Shown here: piece by piece, positions 24,924-36,508 of the stretch
Layout: each line of letters begins with the position of its first letter
Position numbering within the stretch: the first letter of the stretch is position 1
NCBI GenBank assembly: GCA_037043455.1
Contig: JAWPHD010010992.1
Location: 23,847-87,846, forward strand
Direction of reading: 5' to 3'
Source of the DNA: Cyrtodaria siliqua
Lineage: Eukaryota; Mollusca; Bivalvia; Adapedonta; Hiatellidae
Length of the DNA: 64,000 bases
Notes under the pieces: model-generated
What the model was told of the DNA's origin: nothing
The model's database searches: none
The model's input: only the letters and a program-made list of their open reading frames with translations
Program-made: the position numbers and the translations under genes

Positions 24924-25546
24924 CTCTTTGTGCTGGAGACTTCGAGTCAAGAAGTTCGCATCGTCTTTCAGTGACAGATATGTCATTCTTGCAATGCGGA
25001 TTGTATTTGGTTCCGTTCTAACCATCAAGTTGTATGCCATGTCTACAGGCTCGCCGATCACTACATACTGGACTGCTCGTTTACCGAGTACACCGGCCAC
25101 AACACTTCCACTTGCTATTCCCGTCTTCAGTTTGATCTCAGTTCCTAATGTATTTAAGTGTTCTCTGTTGTATCGGTCTGCAAAAGCTTCTATTTTGAGG
25201 GCGATAGTCGCCACGCTCTTCGCATGCTTACGGCACTGTTTTGGAACACCGGAAACATAGGACCAAGTACCTGCGTTTCTGTGAATTCTATAGATATCGT
25301 CAGAGAGCAAAACTTGATCGAGTCCAGTGTACAGGTTATTAAGCGTGTTAATGAAGCCCTTGATCGTCACGTGGTAAACAATGGCGTCTAGATTCGGAAT
25401 CATGCACGCAACCACAGAGGCGTTTTCATATCTATCTGTGTCTACGTTTTGGTTATTTAGCATTTTCTCTACTACAAAATCGGGTGCGGAGAGTCGAAGC
25501 AGAGCCTCCAACCTGGCATTACATCTCACCATGTCTTGCTCGCGGT
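24924..25546 (-). CDS. Exon d: linker and class III cyclase-like domain lacking catalytic residues
   Basis: A 623-bp exon between acceptor TTTGCAG|AC (25547/25546) and donor GAG|GTAAGT (24924/24923). Its first two bases complete a GAC codon with exon c, giving LERDIKDREQDMVRC, then LLRLSAPDFVVEKML, the usual pre-cyclase helix (compare LLxxMLPxxVAxxL). The cyclase domain follows: INTLNNLYTGLD, YVSGVP, LKTGIASGSVVAGVLG and QYVVIGEPVDMAYN all align without gaps to membrane guanylate cyclases. Key residues differ: the first metal Asp aligns to Pro (~25397), the ETIGDAY motif reads HRNAGTW (Glu to His, Asp to Gly; ~25263-25285), the guanine-contact Cys is Val, and the NTASR Asn and Arg are Asp and Asn (~25029-25043). 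Catalysis is therefore unlikely. The last ~30-40 residues of the domain should be on a further exon, not found; read-through would add about 18 residues, mostly within a mobile element. Confidence 0.92.
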
Positions 25547-25620
25547 CTGCAAATATAATAATTATAATTATGACGAAAGCATTTTAAGATTTTTGAATTG
25601 TGTTTATTCACTCAAATACA

Positions 25621-26104
25621 TATACACTGAAAGGAAAAAGAAACGCAGGGTGCGTATTTCCGCTATATATTGTATGTTTAATATGCTACTGCTAATCGAA
25701 TGGTACAGGGCGACATTAGGCCTGTCATTTAGAAAGAAGATTTAAACAGCACTGAACACATCAATGGTTACCCCTTTAAAGTTTCATTATCGTGAGAATG
25801 CGCATTTGGCTCAAGCAGGTGAGCAAACAGGCTTTAAATGTTGCAATCATTTAACATTAAATACAGTACTGAACTGGCTCAATTTTTCAAAGAGAAACTT
25901 CAGCATTTACGAATTTCATGTTACAACGTGTACTGTGATTAAAACTTCTACAACATCACAGTTGTGTCCTTTCTCTAACTAACTGCACTTTTTTTTTTAC
26001 AAAACATCTTGGGAATTCCTTGGAATATATATGGAATTGAGTGTGCAGTATATGCAATATATAGCGGAAATACGCACCCTGCGTTTCTATTTCCTTTCAG
26101 TATA
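25621..26104. mobile_element. TIR family T, copy 2 (in intron between exons c and d)
   Basis: TIRs match copy 1, including the GCAGGGTGCGTATTTCCGC segment; the interior is also closely similar (TTTAAACAGCACTGAACACA). Starts 75 bp upstream of exon d. Confidence 0.88.
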
Positions 26105-26267
26105 GCTATAACAACAGAAAATGGCACATGCTTCCAGTAAATTGATTAAACTAGTTCATGTTTCTCATACCGTTTTATGGAAGATTTACGATTATTTTGC
26201 TAGTATACACAACACTAATCAACATTTCAAAGAGTATGACAATGGACCTTTGGAAACGGCCGAGCAC

Positions 26268-26478
26268 GACACATACGAAATATTGCAGTCTCGGTTTGAT
26301 TGAGTTCATGAGCGGTAGTGACGCCCTCTAGCCCCGGGTTGGGAGCAGCGGTTATGAAGCCTGCGTATCACAAGTAACAGCCAAAAGACTAAATTAAAAA
26401 GCAGACAACATATCCTAAGAATGGTTAAACAGTACCCAGAGCCTTTTATCGGGCGGAGTAGTGGAACCACCGAATAGA
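26268..26478. repeat. Left arm of a ~4-kb-spaced inverted repeat
   Basis: Inverse of 30598-30980: GTGGTTCCACTACT, AGGATATGTTG, AATTTAGTCTTTTG and ATGAACTCAATCAAACC all recur in reversed order. Within the receptor intron between exons c and d. Confidence 0.75.
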
Positions 26479-26762
26479 AAATTAAGCAAGAAAACAAAAA
26501 AAAGAAATTGAAAAAAATGTACTTCTAAACACGATCAACCGGTGGTGATTAAGTATGTATAGTAGGTCTATGCTTTAATATATGAATAGTGTTTAACGTT
26601 CTCAACGAGATCAATATAGGAGGTTTTGAAGTAGAATACCGCTTAAGCCGGTGCTAGGGGGCGTGAGAGGTGTTGTTTTTTTACGTTACTTTTCACGAAC
26701 TCAATAAAACCGAGTCTGCTACTTTATTCTCTTGATTGTGTTTTCACGCTTGATTGGACATA

Positions 26763-26783
26763 GACAGACAGACAGACAGACTT
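26763..26783. repeat. Short (ACAG)n microsatellite
   Basis: Five or so GACA units followed by CTTTTTATTCAGACTTGTAC. Confidence 0.8.
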
Positions 26784-26997
26784 TTTATTCAGACTTGTAC
26801 AAAGTACATCGTCTACAATACATACATATTAGCATATATGATGTCAACGAATAAGGTTGAACTGCAAGATAATGAGTTTAAATCATCTGCTCTGATTGCA
26901 TGAACACATTTTAAAGCTTTCAAGTCGATTTGTTTTCTTAGAAATAAATTATAACACGTATACAACTGGGTATATAGGAATGTGTTAATACTTCGAA

Positions 26998-27581
26998 TTA
27001 TTGTTTGGGGCCCTTGTTTCAGCCAAAGGTTTTATGGACTTTTCAGACAAAATTCATCTAGTACCTAAATAAGTTGTATATCAGTGAAACAGACATATGT
27101 ATTGGTAAGTAAAAATGTTGTACATGTACTTTTCAAAATCGGTTGAGAAATAAAAATTTCCTGGGCTAAAGCTGTTTTTGATGGGACATTTTCAATGCAA
27201 AATTCAGCTGCATGAAAAATTAACAAATATATATATATTTTTAGAATTTTTATCCAAAAGTGGTTTTGGATTGTTGGATATGCGTAAATTAAGACACCCT
27301 GGTAGTTTTATAGCAAAATTTGAAGGCTAACTGAATTTGTTTGAAATGTCTTAATTGTTTGCCGTCCCACCAACAAGGAATTTACATAGGAAAAACCCCA
27401 TCAAAAAATCATTTTGGCTGTAAAATATGTATTTCTCAACCGATTTTCAAAACTAAGGTAGTTTTATTTACCATTAAAAAAATGCCAGTTCTAACGATAT
27501 ATAATTGATGTTCGTATTATTTAAATTGCTGAAGCTACTGCAGAAAACACTTTGGCTGAAACAAAAGCCCCAAACAATAGT
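26998..27581. mobile_element. MITE-like element with ~30-bp TIRs
   Basis: TTATTGTTTGGGGCCCTTGT near 26998 and its inverse ending near 27581 (AAAGCCCCAAACAATAGT); both continue into TTTCAGCCAAAG. A second, weaker inverted pair lies inside (CCTGGGCTAAAGCTG; CAACCGATTTTCAAAA against TTTTCAAAATCGGTTG). Intronic. Confidence 0.7.
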
Positions 27582-27789
27582 GCAGCTGTCGATGTTCCTG
27601 TCGATGTTCCTAATTCTAAAATATGCCAACTAACATTATTTTGATATCATTTTTTTACTAGTATTACTATTACTAATGCGTTGGCAAAATACATTTTCGA
27701 AATATTTGATGTTAACGCTGTCACTTGAATTTCAAACGATGTTGAATTAAAAGGGAGGTAATCTTTAATGGTGATTATCCATGTTTCGT

Positions 27790-28100
27790 TTTATTATAGA
27801 CGGACCATCTGCAATAAATGGGTCAAACCTTTATGTTGTTGTTTTTTTTAATTTTATTTTTTACCAATTTTAAGAAATTTATATCTTTAAGCGGACTTCG
27901 ATTCATGTTATGTGTTTTATCTGCACATTTCATGTTTTCATATAAAGGAAGGATGGCTCTCAAATGATGTAACATTTAAAAAAAAGTTTTACAATCTATA
28001 GGTCAAAACACAATACTTATCACTATTCCAACATACATTAAAGTACGAACATTAGTTACGATACAAAAGTGAGTCATTATGAATTTTGTTCAGTATATGT
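27790..28100. repeat. Dispersed repeat C, copy 1
   Basis: Shares TATATCTTTAAGCG, CATGTTATGTGTTTTATC, ATGTTTTCATATAAAGG and ATGTAACA with 38100-38425 (same orientation) and with 36265-36412 (inverted). All copies are in this gene's introns. Confidence 0.8.
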
Positions 28101-30594
28101 GCATGACATTGGTGACGATGTCTTTAACTTCTTGGTAATTATCTGTGTTTTCAATAGGTTATTTTCTCATTATTTTCTCATTAGCAAGTTAACTTTTTCT
28201 AGATCACTTAGGATTGCCAGTAAAAATTCGCTCTATACTGCGGAAATTCGTGGAGCGAATTTTGTAGCTGTTTTTTTAATGAGATGGTAGCAATCAGAAG
28301 ATATGTTGTAATTAACTTGTTGAAGTAAAAGTAGATATGGAAGTCGAACAGGAAATGAATAACAATTACAAAGATGAATGAAAGGCAATATATGACATCA
28401 CAAACATAAAAGTGTTGACAATAGAACTGCCACCTTGGAACGGTCAGCGGCAAACAAGGGTCTAGGTTGCCCCAAACATCACTATTACCCTATTGTCATC
28501 CCAATAAAACGGGACGTAGTAAATAAAGATATCCCTCCAGGTTATATTCTCTAACAAACAAGGCAGCATTAATAGGCAATATAACACATACATGATCATG
28601 TATATAGAAAAGCCTAGAAAGCCACAAATCAGGTACTCAATGACTTGGCAGAAGACAGAGCAACAAGAGAACAAACCATGAATTGTAAAGTCCATCCGAC
28701 TTTTTCAAGTAGGTAAATCCAGATGTTGCGTTGATGGTTGTGTAAATGAATCCATTTATTTTGTTCTATTGGTGAGGACACGTTTGGTATCGCTTCTGAG
28801 CGTAAAATGACGCCAGTGTGACACTAAATCGCGCTAATCCATTCACGGATCTCGACCACGGTTTGCTTATAACCATCTGGTAACTTAAATGTGGCCTTCA
28901 TTTTGGACCGATGTATAAACGTCTTTGAAACGCTCACCAAAAGGCTGCGCCACAGAGAGAGGATAAACACTTGCTTAAAGATAGAGAACTGAGATCGTGC
29001 TCTGCCGGTCATAGATACGTGCACGTCGCGGAGCGGCCATAATAGTGTGCTGAAATGCACGGCTGGCATACTAGTGGGTCCCCTCTTACCATCCAGGAGT
29101 GTACCGCATAGATGAAGAAGTCACTAGACACACCAACTGGACCAGGAAGGAAGGACCATAGATGATGATGCGGGGGCTCAAATGAGTATTCCTCTATAGC
29201 AGCATAGGGCTAAGACTAAGTCCAGACTCATCCCTCGCAATACAAAACAAGTTTTCGGGATAAACAAATAAGAAACAAATAAGAAACAACATATACGTTA
29301 CTACACACACAGACTAATGGAAAAAATAGAGTTCAATTCTTTAACAGTCTTTATCTACAGGTGCACATTAAAACAAATACAAAATATAGGACTGGACAGG
29401 CTGTGTAACCAAGGAAAACGTATACATTATTGTCGTTCTCCAAAATCGAGGGTATATTCTTGAAAACAGGCAGCAATCAATGCTCGGTACGCGGGATTAT
29501 AACCAAGCACTGTGACAAAGGGGTAGAGGATTACATGGCGTATCAGACGTCAGTCTGGGGTTCTAATCCATTTTTGAAGTGTTTTCCAATTCCAAAGCTA
29601 GATTGCTCCAACCAGGGGAATTTGATGTAAGATGCAAGCCCAATGCATTAACATTAAACACCTATTTTTCATTTTTGTCTAATTTACCTGTGTGTGCCCG
29701 CTTCTTCAACAGTGGGATAACGACATCAAAAGATGCATTTTCTCATTCCAATACTTATGTTATACAGGCCATCATGTTAAGAATTCCAAGATTAAAAAAC
29801 AGCTGATACCCAGATCATGTTCCTTTTAAAATGAACCTCCGTGAAATTTTTACATATGAATTAAATGAGTATGTAAGTTTTCTCTCTTGTTTGTGTTTGT
29901 TGCTTCCAATATGTCCAAGGGATCCCATTTTCACTATTTATTGACATTAAAACTAGCGTTTGTTTAGTGTAGTATGGCGGCTGTTAAACGTCGCCCGACT
30001 ACAAATAAGTAGTTATACTACTTACTGGTCCTTTGTAATCATTATCAATATGTGTGCCGTTCAGAATGCCGCTTCAGTCGGTGCTAGGGAGGCGAGAGAG
30101 GTGTTGCACTTCTATGATGTCTCGTGTGCCATTTTTTAGATAAATGGGCATTTCTATGGACAAATTTATTTAACATAAAAAACAAAAAATCTTCGAGTAA
30201 AATTGTACTAAACTTTTCGAATATAAAGGGCACTATTTCTGCCAAATAAATATTGTTTCTGTTGAATGACTGTCATCTATTATATCATTGACACTGTTCA
30301 TACCTATAATATGCCTTTGGATGAACATTTTAATTAACCATACCCCATCTATTTTGGAATTTCCTTTCAAAGATGGCTGACCAATAGTCCTTAATAGTAA
30401 AGGTCAAATGAAGTTTATTTTAATTCGTTTGCTTTGGTGAGTTTTGCTAGCTCATGTAAATGAAGTACAAGAAATCAGTGGCTTCAGACACACCGTTGTT
30501 CATTCCAATCTTTGAAGATCGCTTAGCCCGATATTTAGTTACAGATATCGGTGGTATATTTTCAATAGTTTCGATTTTTTAACTTATTTTCGTA
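28101..30594. other. Intronic sequence without recognised gene
   Basis: Spacer between the inverted arms at 26268 and 30598. Only short unrelated frames. GGTGCTAGGGAGGCGAGAGA near 30082 resembles a piece near 26652. Confidence 0.45.
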
Positions 30595-30597
30595 TTG

Positions 30598-30980
30598 GTG
30601 GTTCCACTACTCGAGCCTTTAATTGTTCCGAGTATTGTTTAATCACCCATAGGATATGTTGCCTGCTTTTTAATTTAGTCTTTTGACGGTTACCTGCGCT
30701 ATGCAGGCTTCATAACCTCTGCTCCCAACTAAATTCCATTTTGTTTATTTAGCCCATTGCTATCTCGTTTAGGGCAAAGCATTTTGAAACTGTAACATTA
30801 CGCCGCTGGCCATGTAGTGGTGTGCAAATACCTCATTGAAGGTTCCATGATGGCTCAAATGTCTGTACTATTGACATGTTAAATATTGTTCTGCTCAACC
30901 GGGGGCCTAGAGTTCGTGAACGGTAGCAAGCAGTTTCACTGCCGCTCATGAACAGTCTCAATCAAACCAAGACAGCAATA
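30598..30980. repeat. Right arm of the inverted repeat paired with 26268-26478
   Basis: Inverse of the left arm, with about 165 bp inserted at 30730-30895 between the two matching parts. Intronic. Confidence 0.75.
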
Positions 30981-31496
30981 TCTTTTTTGTATTTATCTTG
31001 TTTGGCGATTTCCAAATTTCTCCTTTCATACTCTTTTCACATGTTTTTCCTAACGGGGACAGGACTTAGAAATAAGAGATACGTGTTATTTAAATGAAAA
31101 TTTGTAAATATTTTAATAACTAAAACAACGGAGTTTACATTTTTCTGATATATGACATTGAAGTGCATTCATTTAAAGAGCAATTCACATTGTATACAAA
31201 ATAGAAATAGTAATAATTCCCCACCCACAAAAAGTAGTTCAAGGTCATAGATGAAATCCATGTGTACCCAAGATACAACTATGTCTAAATAGCATTTTCT
31301 GTCTTCCAAAGATATAAAACTAAGTTTAAAACATCTAGTTCATAATTATAATTCGTGAGAAAGTGAGGTAAACGTAAGCATTACTAAGTTACTCTTGCCT
31401 TTGCTTGGAGGATCAAGGTTCCATCCACATTTACTTTGTCAAGTTGCGATGTTTGTTTGTATGGTGTTTTACGTAATTTTCAACACATGTAAGGTT

Positions 31497-31655
31497 ATAT
31501 ATGACGGTCGATTATTTTGTGATGGAGGCAGATCACCCACTCTTCCTGGGTAGAACCAGTACTGTACACCTCCCGACATCCATAAGAATCGACACTTCTT
31601 CACTTACAAGTCGAGCTCACCAATGGGATTCGAACCCGAAGTTGCGATGTACAAC
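31497..31655 (-). mobile_element. Second SINE-like repeat (tRNA box B)
   Basis: On the minus strand it reads box B-like GGGTTCGAATCCCA near 31620-31640, then a body ending CACAAAATAATCGACCGTCA. That 3' end also occurs on the plus strand at 43530-43565. No clear box A, so 5'-truncated. Confidence 0.6.
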
Positions 31656-31920
31656 CCAAGGTACAACTATAAACAAACAAAGCTTAAAATGTCTAGTGCA
31701 AACAGTTTGTGAGAAAGTGACCAAAACGCAGCAGTAGAATGTTAACGCCTTCGCCGTCGGAAAAGCAAAACCTATGCCTCTCCTTGTTTTCCTTCGAAAT
31801 GTAGGCGAGACAAAAACTGTGCAATGATAATTGTATCGCCTTTTTACACATATTCCATAAGACGTGTTTAGATTCTTTCTAGCTATTTTTGTTTTAGTTA
31901 TACATTACTTTTTAACATAC

Positions 31921-33830
31921 CTTTTATATCTCTTTCCAGAGATTTGGAGTACTGCTCAATGGACTCAATCATACAATCCAGAAATGTAACGTTGTTTGGA
32001 TACGATGCCGTTATCATGTGTTCTATGGCAATGAATGACGGCCGAGCTGCCGGGTCCATTTCCCATGTCTTTTCCAAGAGTTCCCGCATCATAATGGGCG
32101 TGTTCGGGCTAAACCGCGGGCGGAGACAACACGCAATAACTGCGTTGATAACCTCGCTCGGTTGCATGTTATATTCACAGTACAGATCTGTTCTGGAATA
32201 CATCTCTTGAACCACCATCCCAAAACTGTATACGTCCGCAGCATTTGTCGCCCCACGTTTGTATTTAAGCACTTCCGGTGCGGTCCAGAAAGAAGCTTGA
32301 TCGAAATGCGTATTTTCGGTGATAATATCGACCTTGTTTTCCCTTATTTGGTTGTTTATTGAGCAGAGCTTAGACTCAGACCAGGCTGCTATACGTAGAT
32401 TCCATGACGTATCTATCAAGCAACATGAACCTTTTAAATGTCCATGAACTATTCCTTTCTTGTGAAGGAATTTCATACCGCTGACGATAGTTTTGATAAG
32501 TGCAACAACTCCACTGTGTTGGATCTGTATTTTCGGGTTTCTAAAAATGTCACTGAGCGTACCCCGAACTTGTCCCGAATGAATCATATACCAGTGCGTT
32601 TGAAATTTAGAAAGTCCCATAAAAGGAGATAAATTTGTGTGTTTAATATTGTCCCTCATCCATAGTATCATTTTCTTTCTTTTTATTGTTATGTTTATGT
32701 CGGCGATCTTAAAAAGTGTAATTAGGTCTTCGTCACAAACACCTATCTTTTGAGTTTCCTTACCCCAAGTGTTTTCTAAAACCACCATGTTCAAATCGTG
32801 AGGTGAAGTTCTGCCATTTTTTGATTGAATTACTCTCATTTGTTGTTGAACGATCTCTTCATCTACAAATACTCTTGAAGAATCAATGTTCCAGGTATTG
32901 ACTAAAAGTTCCTTGTGGACGGTATACTGCTGTCGAGTAAAAAGAAATAATAAGCCAAATATTATCAAAGTTAATGCTCCAATAACGACATACGTTGGCA
33001 ATGCCCATGACCGGTCTATAATACTCTCCTGTCCAAGTTGATTTTGTTTCTGTACCATCTCCCAAACATTATCTCCGTTGCACGTCATTTTCTGCAGGAT
33101 GGTCTCTGTATAGTACTGCGCCGTCACTTCATCAAGTGGAATCATATATAACAGCTCTGCGTGATGCCTTGCTTCGTTTGAGGTATAAAACCATGTCACA
33201 TATTTAACAAGTTCCACTGCTGAATCACAGTTTGTCATATCATGTGTATGGACTATAAAAAACGTGTACGATGCAAGGGGAAACGAATCCTCTCCAGGCA
33301 TATTCATTAAACTGAATGATGAATGGTTAGAATGTAAAACAGAACTTTGAACACTCCTCACACTTGCATTTACAACATTCCCCTCTCTATTTTTCATGGA
33401 AGAGAAACTCAACTGAGCCTTATAGGCGTCTGCTATAGATACATATCCAACCGAATACACCATCGAGAGAATGAGTCCAGACATGCCACGATTTGTATTT
33501 CCGAAGGTCTTGACAACAGAGCTGTTCCAGTGTATAGGACCTCTCTCTTCAGTACTAGTGTTTATACCTTCTGAAAATGATGCGCCGTACACCGACTTCC
33601 ACTCGGAACTGTAACTGGACAGACCGGAAGTAAATGCCTCCGTTGTTCCGGATTTATCTGCGCGCGCAATAACAACAATTTGTTTCCCTGGCAAGGTCTT
33701 CCCCGGGTTTAACTGCATAATGAGTGTGTCATTCCATCGAGTAATAGAGCCATTGTAGATGCCGACAACAGCTCCCAGATTCAAAATTAGGTTGTCCATA
33801 GTTGGGATGTTGTATGCTAATACTATCGCA
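31921..33830 (-). CDS. Exon c: rest of PstS-like domain, transmembrane helix and kinase-homology domain
   Basis: One 1,910-bp exon, from acceptor TTTACAG|T (33831/33830) to donor AAAAG|GTATGT (31921/31920). Reading N to C: the second half of the PstS-like fold with NGSITRWND and the anion loop ARADKSGTTEAF (about 33630-33667), whose Arg, Ser, Gly and Thr match PstS Arg135, Ser139, Gly140 and Thr141; several N-glycosylation sequons and two cysteines; a hydrophobic helix (about 32936-33001); a basic juxtamembrane stretch; and a kinase-homology domain (about 32009-32905). The latter keeps a beta-3 lysine (ITLFK), WTAPEVL and DVYSFG, but has HGHLKGSCCLID in place of the HRD loop and AAW in place of DFG. 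This resembles receptor guanylate cyclase kinase-homology domains, predicted to be regulatory and not phosphotransferring. The exon ends in LERDIK, the start of the linker. Confidence 0.93.
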
Positions 33831-33884
33831 CTGTAAATAAAAAACATATAAAGTAAAATATGGGGATGAATGCGTATATTGTCA

Positions 33885-36245
33885 TGTCAAAGAATTGTGA
33901 GAATACTGCATTGTTAAGGAATTGTTAGAATAGAATCTTGTTTCAGGAATTGTGGGCTGATTGATTTAGTTAAGGAATTGCGAGAACATTTTCATGGTAA
34001 AGAAATTGTGATAATATGGCATGTTTAAAGAATTGTGAAAATAGAGTCATGGTTAAGGAATTGTGAGCATATTGTCCTGGTTAAGTAATTTTGAGAATGA
34101 GCATATTGCATTGGTTAAGGAATTGTGAGAATGGGCATATTGTCAATGTTAAGGCATTGTGAGAATGGGCATATTGTCATAGTTAAGGAATTGTGAGAAT
34201 GCGCATATTATCCTGGCTAAGGAATTGTGAGAATGAGCATATTGTCTTGGTTAAGGAATTGTGAGAACACGCAAATTGTCCTGGTTAAGGAATTGTTAGA
34301 ATAAGCATATCGTCGTGGTTAACGTATTGTGAGAATGAGCATATTGTCATGGTTAAGGAATTGTTTGTTGAGAATTAGCATATTGCCTTGTTTAAGGAAT
34401 TGTGAGAATGAGCATATTATATTGTGTAAGGAATTGTGAGAATGAACATATTGCTTTGGTTAAAGAATTATGAGAATGAGCATATTGTCATGGTTAAGGA
34501 ATTGTGAGAATGAACATATTACTTTGGTTAAAGAATTATGAGAATGAGCACATTGTCATGGTTAAGGAATTGTGAGAATGAGCATATTGTCATGGTTAAG
34601 GAATTGTGAGAATGAGCATATTGCTTTGGTTAAGGAATTGTGAGAATGAGCATATTGTCATGGTTAAGGAATTGTGAGAATGAGCATATTGTCTTGGTTA
34701 AGGAAGTGTGAGAATGAGCATATTGTCATGGTCAAGGAATTGTGAGAATGAGCATATTGTCATGGTCAAGGAATTGTGAGAATGAGCATATTGTCATGGT
34801 CAAGGAATTGTGAGAATGAGCATAATTATTGTCATGGTTAAAGAAGTGTGATAATGCGCATATTGCCTTGGTTAAGGAATTGTGAGAATACGCTAATTGT
34901 CCTGGTTAAGGAATTGTGAGAATAAGCATATCGTCGTGGTTAACGTATTGTGAGAATGTGCATATTGTCATGGTTAAGGAATTGTGAGAATGAGCATATT
35001 ATATTTGGTAAATAATTGTGAGAATGAGCATATTGCTTTGATTAAGAAATTATGAAAATGAGCATATTGCTTTGGTTAAAGAATTGTGAGAATGAGCATA
35101 TTGTCATGATTAAAGAATTGTGAGAATGAGCATATTGCTTTGGTTAAGGAATTGTGAGAATGAGCATATTGTGATGGTTAAGGAATTGTGAGAATGAGCA
35201 TATTGTCATGGTTAAGGAATTGTGAGAATGAGCATATTGTCATGGTTAAGGAATTGTGAGAATGAGCATATGGCCTTCGTTAAGGAATTGTGAGAATGAG
35301 CATATTGTCTTGATTAAAGAATTGTGAGAATGAGCATATTGCTTTGGTTAAGGAATTGTGAGAATTAGCATATCGTCATGGTTAAGGAATTGTGAGAATG
35401 AGCATATTGTCTTGGTTAAGGAATTGTGAGAATGAGCATATTGTCTTGGTTAAGGAATTGTGAGAATGAGCATATTGTCATGGTCAAGGAATTGTGAGAA
35501 TGAGCATATTGTCATGGTTAAAGAAGTGTGATAATGCGCATATTGCTTGGTTAAGGAATTGTGAGAATGAGCATATTGTCAATGTTAAGGAATTAAGAGA
35601 ATACGCATATTATCATGGCTAAGAAATGTTGAGCATATTGTCTTGGTTAAAAGAATTGTGAGAATGAGCATATTGCCTTGATTAAGGAATTGTGAGAATG
35701 AGCATACTGTCTTGGTTAAAGAATTGTGAGAATGAGCATATTGCCTTGATTAAGGAATTGTGAGAATGAGCATATGGTCAATGTTAAGAAATTGTGAAAA
35801 TACGCATATTGTCATATTTAAGGAATTGTGAGAATGAGCATATCGTCATGGTTAAGGAATTGTGAGAATGAGCATATTGTCTTGGTTAAGGAATTGTGAG
35901 AATGAGCATATTGTCTTGGTTAAAGAATTGTGAGAATGAGCACATTGTCATGGTTAAGAAATTGTGAAAATGAGCATATTGCCTTGATTAAGGAATTGTG
36001 AGAATGAGCATATGTTAAGAAATTGTGAAAATACGCATATTGTCATAGTTAAGGAATTGTGAGAATGAGCATATTGTCTTGGTTAAGGAATTGTGAGAAT
36101 GAGCACATTGTCATGGTTAAGAAATTGTGAAAATGAGCATATTGCCTTGATTAAGGAATTGTGAGAATGAGCAATGTTAAGAAATTGTGAGAATGCGCAT
36201 ATTATCTTGGCTAAGAAATTTTCAGCATATTGTCTTGGTTAAGGA
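33885..36245. repeat. Intronic minisatellite, 34-bp units (block 1)
   Basis: About 65-70 units built on GAATTGTGAGAATGAGCATA plus TTGTCATGGTTAAG. Period 34, variants at the TCATGG/CTTTGG/CTTGAT position. Lies between exons c and b of the receptor gene, starting about 55 bp from exon c. Confidence 0.95.
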
Positions 36246-36508
36246 GCTGTATATATTTTACAATATCTGTGTGACAAGTATTTTGGTTTGACCAATAGCT
36301 TGTTGAATATTTATTTTTTGTTTAAATTGTTACATCTTTAGAGAGTTACCCTCCTTTTATATAAAAACATGAAATGTGCTGATAAAACGCATAGCATGAA
36401 TCAAAGTCCGCTTAGATACCCACCGGCGATATTACGTTATACTCCATTCATCACGAGATGAATGGAGTATAACGTAATATCACCCATGGGTATCCGACGA
36501 TGGGGTAC
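36246..36508. repeat. Insertion interrupting the minisatellite: inverted repeat C copy plus perfect hairpin
   Basis: 36265-36412 is repeat C inverted. Next is a perfect hairpin, arms 36428-36452 and 36457-36481 (GATATTACGTTATACTCC ... GGAGTATAACGTAATATC) with a 4-base loop; the outer arms extend imperfectly to GATACCC/GGGTATC. Confidence 0.85.

Noticed and set aside
28824..29069. 81-codon minus-strand frame in the intron between exons c and d
   Set aside because: Considered as an additional receptor exon, but exons c and d already join in phase with continuous homology and the frame has no family similarity.
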